Origin: B16-G9 sp964455635
GTDB lineage: Bacteria; Bacteroidota; Bacteroidia; Bacteroidales; F082
DNA length: 10,231 nt
Assembly: GCA_964455635.1 (NCBI GenBank)
Contig: CAYVWX010000106.1
Coordinates: forward strand, 1-10,231
Direction: 5' to 3'
The notes beneath the pieces were generated by a model. It was not told the origin of the DNA and did no database searches. It saw only the letters and a list, made by a program, of their open reading frames with translations. Shown one piece after another: positions 1 to 4,393 of the stretch. The translations under genes and the position numbers were made by a program. Each line of letters opens with the position of its first letter. Position 1 is the stretch's first letter.

Positions 1-1
1 T

Positions 2-151
2 AAAGTAGCCGATCACATCATCGATTTGGGGCCGGAAGGCGGTAACAGAGGGGGCAAAATGGTATGTTACGGCACCCCCGAAGAGGTTGCTGAAAACAAC
101 CAAAGCCATACGGCATATTATCTTAAAAAGGTGTTGAGCAAAACATCGTGA
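2..151 (+). CDS. uvrA: UvrA excinuclease subunit A, C-terminal fragment
   Basis: Reading from base 2 gives 49 residues and a TGA stop; the 5' part lies outside the window. The stretch HIIDLGPEGGNRGGKMV, followed by YGTPEEVA, is the conserved end of the second ABC ATPase domain of UvrA: the D-loop/H-loop-distal strand and the 'GTPEE' turn seen in nearly all UvrA proteins. UvrA is the ATP-dependent damage-recognition subunit of the UvrABC nucleotide-excision repair complex and acts in the cytoplasm. The tail after GTPEEVA (about 22 residues, ending KKVLSKTS) is a normal length for the family. The next gene starts 171 bases downstream with its own candidate promoter, so uvrA probably ends its own transcription unit. 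I see only a weak A/T-rich inverted repeat (GTTTT/AAAAC, 156-170) after the stop, not a convincing terminator. The identification is firm; only the last ~5% of the protein is present. Confidence 0.92.
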   Translation, partial: KVADHIIDLGPEGGNRGGKMVCYGTPEEVAENNQSHTAYYLKKVLSKTS

Positions 152-263
152 ATTGGTTTTCTTTTAAAACAACTTCGCTAAAAAGCATTATTTCCGATAT
201 ATTGTTTATTTTTAAGGCCTGATTTATAAATTAATTCACGATTACCGGATGCAAAAAAAACAA

Positions 264-271
264 TAAATTTG
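264..271 (+). promoter_or_regulatory. Candidate Bacteroidota -7 element for the sigma/anti-sigma operon
   Basis: TAAATTTG at 264-271 matches the Bacteroidota primary-sigma -7 consensus TAnnTTTG. No good TTTG/TTG -33 element sits 17-23 bases upstream, so support is partial. A second near-match (ATACTTTG, 298-305) lies closer to the gene. The rest of 152-322 is AT-rich and holds no open frame I would call a gene. Confidence 0.3.
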
Positions 272-310
272 TTTAATGTGCTGCAGTTATTATGGTAATA
301 CTTTGAAATT

Positions 311-315
311 AGGAG
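311..315 (+). promoter_or_regulatory. Shine-Dalgarno AGGAG that supports a TTG start
   Basis: AGGAG at 311-315 stands 7 bases before the TTG at 323. No in-frame ATG, GTG or TTG downstream would preserve sigma region 2: the first in-frame ATG is codon 21, inside that region. The ribosome-binding site plus domain integrity therefore fix the start at the TTG. A strong SD is notable because many Bacteroidota genes lack one. Confidence 0.7.
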
Positions 316-322
316 TTTTATC

Positions 323-889
323 TTGAAAGAAAAAAATTACACAGTCGATTTAGCTTCCTGGGTACATGAGTATTCGTCCGACATGGTTTCGTGGGCACTG
401 TATAAGGTTTCCGATGCCGAACTTGCCAAAGATTTGGTTCAGGATACCTTTTTGGCAGCATCTGAGAAAATTGAAAACTTCAGAGGCGACAGCTCCCCTA
501 AAACCTGGTTATACAGCATTCTTAATTTTAAAATTATTGATCACTACCGGGCAAAAGTTAAAAAGCCGGTAAATCTTGCCGGAAATTCGCTTTCCAACTT
601 TTTTACCGAAGGCGGCGAATGGGTTCAGGCGCACAAGCCCCATAACTGGGAAGAACAGGAATCGCACCTGCTGGACAACGATGATTTTAATAAAATTTTA
701 AAAATGTGTCTGGACGCATTACCCGACAGTTGGGGACTTGCCATCAAACTAAAGTATTTAATGAGTAAAAAAGGTGATGAAATTTGTGAGGAATTGGGTA
801 TAACTCCGACTAATTTCTGGCAAATAATACATCGGGCTAAATTACAGCTGCGCGAGTGTGTTGATACTAACTGGTTTAAAGAGAATTAA
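323..889 (+). CDS. Sigma-70 family (ECF-like) RNA polymerase sigma factor
   Basis: This 188-residue cytoplasmic protein would direct RNA polymerase to a specific promoter set. Region 2 covers about residues 11-79: AKDLVQDTFLAA followed by FRGDSSPKTWLYSI and IIDHYR, the core-binding and -10-recognition helices. Region 4 covers about 125-180, with a helix-turn-helix around GDEICEELGITPTNFWQII and the ending RAKLQLRECVDTNWF. That ending resembles the sigma subfamily catalogued as TIGR02943, whose members usually precede a small zinc-finger anti-sigma gene, as here. The linker (about 80-124) is long and Asn/Glu/Trp-rich. Translation starts at a TTG supported by the AGGAG at 311-315. The downstream gene begins 5 bases after the stop, so the two are almost certainly co-transcribed and translationally linked. 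The family is clear; the regulon and inducing signal cannot be read from the sequence. No TonB-receptor signalling (STN) domain is found nearby, so it is not an obvious FecI-type factor. Confidence 0.9.
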   Translation: MKEKNYTVDLASWVHEYSSDMVSWALYKVSDAELAKDLVQDTFLAASEKIENFRGDSSPKTWLYSILNFKIIDHYRAKVKKPVNLAGNSLSNFFTEGGEWVQAHKPHNWEEQESHLLDNDDFNKILKMCLDALPDSWGLAIKLKYLMSKKGDEICEELGITPTNFWQIIHRAKLQLRECVDTNWFKEN

Positions 890-894
890 AGTTT

Positions 895-1164
895 ATGAAA
901 AAACTAATGCAATACCTTTTTCTTTCGTGTTTAAAAGCTACCGAGCTTATCGAAAAGAAAATCTATTCGCACTTATCGTTTGGCGAGCGGATACAGCTTA
1001 AAGTACATAAGGCAATGTGCGATGCTTGTTCAAACTACGAAAAAGACAGCCTGTTAATCGACAAAGCCATTAAAAAACAACTCCTTGCCAAAGATATTAA
1101 AGGAATAGATTTGGAATCCTTTGAGCAAAACCTTGTAAGCAAACTGAATAATAACGAAAAGTAG
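895..1164 (+). CDS. Small soluble zinc-finger anti-sigma factor (ZAS-like)
   Basis: This 89-residue protein probably binds and inhibits the sigma factor encoded just upstream. The visible motif is H38-x3-C42-x2-C45 (VHKAMCDAC), preceded by a conserved-type Cys at position 12 (SCLKATELI). Together these are the four expected zinc ligands of the anti-sigma zinc-finger (zf-HC2/ZAS) fold, and HLSFGERIQLKVH between them is typical of partners of TIGR02943-like sigma factors. The N-terminus is mildly hydrophobic but Lys-containing. I see no true membrane segment, so the protein should be cytoplasmic, unlike FecR/RseA-type membrane anti-sigmas. In some soluble ZAS proteins (RsrA) the Cys cluster senses thiol oxidation; whether this one is redox-responsive is inference. 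The rest of the protein (46-89) is charged and helical. The start is the ATG 5 bases after the sigma stop. Confidence 0.82.
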   Translation: MKKLMQYLFLSCLKATELIEKKIYSHLSFGERIQLKVHKAMCDACSNYEKDSLLIDKAIKKQLLAKDIKGIDLESFEQNLVSKLNNNEK

Positions 1165-1168
1165 GGGG

Positions 1169-1276
1169 GCTCCCGTTGGTCGCGTTAATTGCTCCCGTTG
1201 GTCGCTGTCATTTGCTCCCGTTGGTCGCTGTCATTTGCTCCCGTTGGTCGCGTCAATTGCTCCCGTTGATGCTCGC
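1169..1276 (+). repeat. Tandem array of a 22-23 bp unit with core GCTCCCGTTGGTCGC
   Basis: Four units lie head to tail at 1169-1190, 1191-1213, 1214-1236 and 1237-1258, followed by a degenerate fifth (1259-1276, GCTCCCGTTGATGCTCGC). The 15-base core is identical in the first four. The spacer alternates between forms close to GTTAATT/GTCAATT and TGTCATTT. The array begins 4 bases after the anti-sigma stop codon. Units are too short and the spacers too similar for CRISPR. I know of no assigned function; it looks like an intergenic repeat family that may recur elsewhere in the genome. Confidence 0.85.
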
Positions 1277-1288
1277 TTAATAATGGTA

Positions 1289-1388
1289 CAATGGTATAAT
1301 GGTATAATTATACAATGAACCTGGTACCCGCTTGATAATGTTATAATTATACAACGAACCCTGTACTCGCTAAACCATTATACCATTG
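1289..1388. repeat. 15-bp perfect inverted repeat around a 70-base loop
   Basis: CAATGGTATAATGGT at 1289-1303 is the exact reverse complement of ACCATTATACCATTG at 1374-1388. The right arm is the same word that builds the array after the assembly gap, so the AATGGT/ACCATT repeat occurs in both orientations here. The transcript could form a long cruciform or hairpin. Confidence 0.7.
1296..1372 (+). repeat. Two 38-bp imperfect direct repeats
   Basis: Copy one (1296-1333) starts ATAATGGTATAATTATACAA and copy two (1335-1372) starts ATAATGTTATAATTATACAA. The copies continue as TGAACCTGGTACCCGCTT and CGAACCCTGTACTCGCTA. They differ at a handful of positions, including a compensating insertion and deletion. 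They lie in the loop of the inverted repeat and contain no open frame of note. Confidence 0.65.
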
Positions 1389-1389
1389 A

Positions 1390-1489
1390 NNNNNNNNNNN
1401 NNNNNNNNNNNNNNNNNNNNNNNNNNNNNNNNNNNNNNNNNNNNNNNNNNNNNNNNNNNNNNNNNNNNNNNNNNNNNNNNNNNNNNNNN
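1390..1489. other. Assembly gap (100 N)
   Basis: Exactly 100 undetermined bases. A round 100 usually stands for a scaffold join of unknown length, so the true distance between the anti-sigma gene and the TonB receptor is not known and a gene could be hidden. The gap is flanked on both sides by ACCATT-type repeats, which explains why assembly broke here. Confidence 0.98.
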
Positions 1490-1597
1490 ACCATTACACC
1501 ATTGAACCATTACACCATTGAACCATTACACCATTGAACCATTACACCATTGAACCATTATACCATTATATCATTATATCATTATATCATTAAGCCA
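1490..1597 (+). repeat. 16-bp tandem repeat ACCATTACACCATTGA grading into 8-bp units
   Basis: Four identical 16-base units occupy 1490-1505, 1506-1521, 1522-1537 and 1538-1553. From 1554 to about 1597 the array decays into an 8-base period (ACCATTAT, then several ATATCATT copies). Each 16-mer is itself a diverged duplication of an 8-mer. The left end is lost in the assembly gap, and one related copy precedes the gap (1374-1389). There are no unique spacers, so this is a simple satellite, prone to length change, and lies about 65 bases upstream of the receptor promoter element. Confidence 0.9.
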
Positions 1598-1662
1598 TTC
1601 CTTCTGCAACCTGGTTTCTCCAAATTATCCGTAATGGGCAAAACAATTTTGTTATTAAATAA

Positions 1663-1670
1663 TATCTTTG
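1663..1670 (+). promoter_or_regulatory. Candidate -7 promoter element for the TonB-dependent receptor
   Basis: TATCTTTG at 1663-1670 is an exact match to TAnnTTTG. The nearest upstream TTTTG (1647-1651) is only 11 bases away, shorter than the usual 17-23, so the -33 part is weak. Transcription would begin near 1675, giving a leader of about 45 bases before the ATG. The stretch 1598-1662 holds nothing else I recognise. Confidence 0.45.
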
Positions 1671-1721
1671 TCTCTTTTTAGTTATAATGTAAGTTTCCTT
1701 TAAATTGACCAACAAATATGG

Positions 1722-4262
1722 ATGATGAAGATTTCGACACCAATATATAGTATTCCGGTTTTTTTGATGCTTTTATTTTTGCCTGCTTTGATGTTGGCGC
1801 AAACAGCTACTCTTAAAGGGGTTATTTCCGACGAGGACGGACACCCTGTTGAACTGGCCAATATTGCTATTAAGGGCGAACCCGGTGGTACAACAACAAA
1901 CAGAAAAGGACAATTTGAGTTAAAAATACCTGCCGGTAAAAAGGTAATTATTGCTGTTTCGTACATAGGTTTGGCACAGGAAGAGATTTCGGTAAACCTG
2001 AAAAACGGCGAAACAAAAACCATTGGAATCAGGCTTAAAAGCTCCACCACCACTTTGCCGGGACTGGAAATAAAAGATGAAAAACTAAGAACCGAAGGCC
2101 TGGTGAGGCTAAATCCGAAAAATACGCGCATAGCACCTTCGGTAAACGAAAGTGTTGAAAGCATCATACAAACCCTCCCCGGCGTATCTACTACCAGCGA
2201 GATGAGCTCGCAGTATTCCGTTCGCGGAGGTAATTTCGACGAAAACCTTGTGTATGTGAACGACATAGAAGTTTATCGTCCTTTTTTGGTTAATTCGGGA
2301 CAACAGGAAGGGCTTAGCTTTATTAATCCGGCGATGGTGTCCTCAATCTTGTTTTCCGCCGGAGGCTTTGGCGCACAGTATGGCGATAAAATGTCGTCGG
2401 TGTTGGATGTACGTTATAAAAAGCCTACCGAATTTGGCGGTACTTTTTCAGCAAGCCTTTTGGGAGCAGAGCTGTCGGTTCACGATAACATTAACAACAA
2501 ATTTACCTATCTGATTGGTGCCCGATATAAAACAAACTCCTATCTGGTAAACAGTCTCGATACCAAAGGAAATTATAAACCGGTGTTTTTCGATGTACAG
2601 TCGTTGTTCGAGTATAAATTTAACCGTAAGTGGTCGTTGTCGTTTTTAGGATATTATTCCGGAAACAAATACAGCCTCATACCAACCGACAGGGTAACCG
2701 ATTACGGCACTTTTAAACAGGCTATGCGTTTTAAAGTTTATTTCGATGGGCAGGAAGTGGATAATTACAAAGTTACTCAGGGCGGATTAACCTTAACATA
2801 TCACCCCGATAATACCCTCCGGTTAAAGTTAATTGCTTCGGCATTTAACACAAACGAAACGGAGACTTATGATGTACAGGGTCAATATTGGATTGGTTTA
2901 CTGGATAATAATCCGGGTAGTGAAGAGTTTGACGAAGTTACACAGTCGTTGGGAGTAGGAACCTATCTTGAGCATGCCCGCAACCGTTTTAACGCAACCG
3001 TTTTTACCCTTGAGCACAAAGGAACCCGAATTTTTGACCGTCATAATCTTAGTTGGGGGTTGCGCTATCAGCATCAAATTGTTGACGACCGTACCCGTGA
3101 GTGGCAAATGATCGACTCGGCAGGTTATTCATTGCCCAACCCGCCTGCTTCGCCCGGAACCGCTAACCCGCAACGGCCCGAACTGGTGCTCGATTATTTT
3201 ATGGCAGGGTATCATAACCTTACGGTTAACCGGTATTCAGCTTTTGTAGCCGACAGCTGGAAGTTTAAATTAAAGAGCAACGATATGATAACCCTGCGAG
3301 GAGGATTGCGTGGTTATTATGGCGATATTAACAACGATTTTAATATTAGTCCACGGTTAAATCTTTCGTACAAACCCTACAAAAATCCCAATCTGGTTTT
3401 AAGGTTTGCCACCGGAATTTACTATCAGCCGCCTTTTTATCGTGAAATGAGAGACATGGACGGCTCACTCAATACCCGGGTTAAATCGCAACGCTCCATC
3501 CACTTTATTTTGGGGGGCGATTATCAGTTTAAAATGTGGGGACGGCCGTTTATTTTTACTTCGGAGCTTTACTATAAAAAGCTAAACAACCTTATTCCTT
3601 ATATGGTTGATAATGTGAGGATCCGCTATTATGCTAATCAAACGGCAAACGGTTATGCCGCGGGTATCGATTTTAGGTTAAACGGCGAGTTTGTAAAAGG
3701 AGTCGATAGCTGGGCCAGCCTCTCCATCCTGAAAACAGCCGAGGATGTGGTGGGCGATTATTATTATAATTATTACGACGAAAACGATTCGCTTATCGGA
3801 ACAGGAATAAACAATAATCCGGCAGCTGCCGACAGTATTAAAGTTGAACCGGGTTATATTCCAAGACCTTCGGACAGAAGAGTAACTTTTACCATCTTTT
3901 TTCAGGATTATATACCCAATTATCCAACCTGGAAGGTGCACCTGAAACTGATTTACGGTACGGGATTGCCTTTTGGTGCTCCGGGTACTCCACGTTATTT
4001 GCAAACGTTGCGTATGCCCGATTACAGGCGCGTTGACCTTGGGTTTTCCAAGCAAATTGCCGGCGATAATACGCGTTATTCAAGGCAACATCCCAACAGT
4101 TTTGTTAAATCGTTTTGGGTAAGCCTCGATATTTTTAACCTTTTCGGTGTTTACAATACGGTTTCTTATATTTGGGTAAAAGACATCTATAACAGGCAAA
4201 ATGCTATTCCCAATTACCTCACACCCAGATTGTTTAATTTAAAAGTATCCATGGAGTTTTAG
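1722..4262 (+). CDS. TonB-dependent outer-membrane receptor, substrate unknown
   Basis: The 846 residues read as a complete receptor. Residues 1-26 form a signal peptide (hydrophobic VFLMLLFLPALMLA, cleavage likely before Q27). Residues 29-107 form a carboxypeptidase-regulatory-like beta-sandwich (GVISDEDGHPVELANIAI, then TTTNRKGQFELKIP). Residues 137-235 form the plug, with SVRGGNFDENLVYVNDIEVY and GAQYGDKMSSVLDV. The rest is a 22-strand-type barrel rich in alternating aromatics, ending in VSMEF with the terminal Phe expected for BAM-assembled proteins. It would import a ligand across the outer membrane using TonB/ExbBD energy. At 846 residues it is shorter than typical SusC (~1000), no SusD gene follows, and there is no N-terminal STN signalling domain. 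It therefore belongs to the non-SusC receptors of Bacteroidota, and the ligand (metal, cofactor, peptide or other) cannot be told. Two ATGs (1722, 1725) are possible; the first is used here, with no strong SD. It appears monocistronic. Confidence 0.9.
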   Translation: MMKISTPIYSIPVFLMLLFLPALMLAQTATLKGVISDEDGHPVELANIAIKGEPGGTTTNRKGQFELKIPAGKKVIIAVSYIGLAQEEISVNLKNGETKTIGIRLKSSTTTLPGLEIKDEKLRTEGLVRLNPKNTRIAPSVNESVESIIQTLPGVSTTSEMSSQYSVRGGNFDENLVYVNDIEVYRPFLVNSGQQEGLSFINPAMVSSILFSAGGFGAQYGDKMSSVLDVRYKKPTEFGGTFSASLLGAELSVHDNINNKFTYLIGARYKTNSYLVNSLDTKGNYKPVFFDVQSLFEYKFNRKWSLSFLGYYSGNKYSLIPTDRVTDYGTFKQAMRFKVYFDGQEVDNYKVTQGGLTLTYHPDNTLRLKLIASAFNTNETETYDVQGQYWIGLLDNNPGSEEFDEVTQSLGVGTYLEHARNRFNATVFTLEHKGTRIFDRHNLSWGLRYQHQIVDDRTREWQMIDSAGYSLPNPPASPGTANPQRPELVLDYFMAGYHNLTVNRYSAFVADSWKFKLKSNDMITLRGGLRGYYGDINNDFNISPRLNLSYKPYKNPNLVLRFATGIYYQPPFYREMRDMDGSLNTRVKSQRSIHFILGGDYQFKMWGRPFIFTSELYYKKLNNLIPYMVDNVRIRYYANQTANGYAAGIDFRLNGEFVKGVDSWASLSILKTAEDVVGDYYYNYYDENDSLIGTGINNNPAAADSIKVEPGYIPRPSDRRVTFTIFFQDYIPNYPTWKVHLKLIYGTGLPFGAPGTPRYLQTLRMPDYRRVDLGFSKQIAGDNTRYSRQHPNSFVKSFWVSLDIFNLFGVYNTVSYIWVKDIYNRQNAIPNYLTPRLFNLKVSMEF

Positions 4263-4302
4263 TTTCGGACGGATGAATACTTTCCGTTGAAAACTTTCGT
4301 TG

Positions 4303-4320
4303 ATGGTTTTAATGAACCAT
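4303..4320 (+). terminator. Weak hairpin downstream of the receptor
   Basis: ATGGTT (4303-4308) and AACCAT (4315-4320) form a 6-bp stem with a 6-base loop, about 40 bases after the stop codon. A smaller inverted repeat (ACGGA/TCCGT, 4269-4287) precedes it. Neither is followed by a U-run, so a terminator role is only a possibility. Confidence 0.25.
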
Positions 4321-4342
4321 TCTAAATGTCGGTTGATGTTTA

Positions 4343-4369
4343 TTGTAAAACAAAGAAAAGCTACCTTTG
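4343..4369 (+). promoter_or_regulatory. Bacteroidota-type promoter for the 994-residue fusion protein
   Basis: The -7 element TACCTTTG (4362-4369) matches TAnnTTTG exactly. A TTG at 4343-4345 lies 16 bases upstream, close to the expected -33 spacing. Transcription would begin near 4374, about 20 bases before the ATG at 4394. This supports a transcription unit separate from the receptor. Confidence 0.55.
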
Positions 4370-4393
4370 TAGAGTTTCAATAATGATGGTTTT

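Noticed and set aside
1169..1597. CRISPR array
   Set aside because: The repeats are 16-23 bases and directly abutting or separated by near-identical 7-8 base linkers. There are no unique 30-40 base spacers and no cas genes.
1700..2266. Long minus-strand open frame opposite the receptor N-terminus (and similar antisense frames at 3678-4055, 6755-7177 and 8324-8773)
   Set aside because: They lie opposite strongly supported coding sequences, and their products are low-complexity with no recognisable domains. They are shadows of the real genes.
323..4262. FecI/FecR/TonB-receptor cell-surface signalling system
   Set aside because: The anti-sigma lacks a membrane helix and FecR domain, the receptor lacks an N-terminal STN signalling domain, and an assembly gap of unknown size separates them.
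1722..4262. SusC of a polysaccharide utilisation locus
   Set aside because: The protein is shorter than typical SusC, no SusD gene follows, and the next gene has its own promoter. The GH114-related gene is 5 kb away on the other strand.
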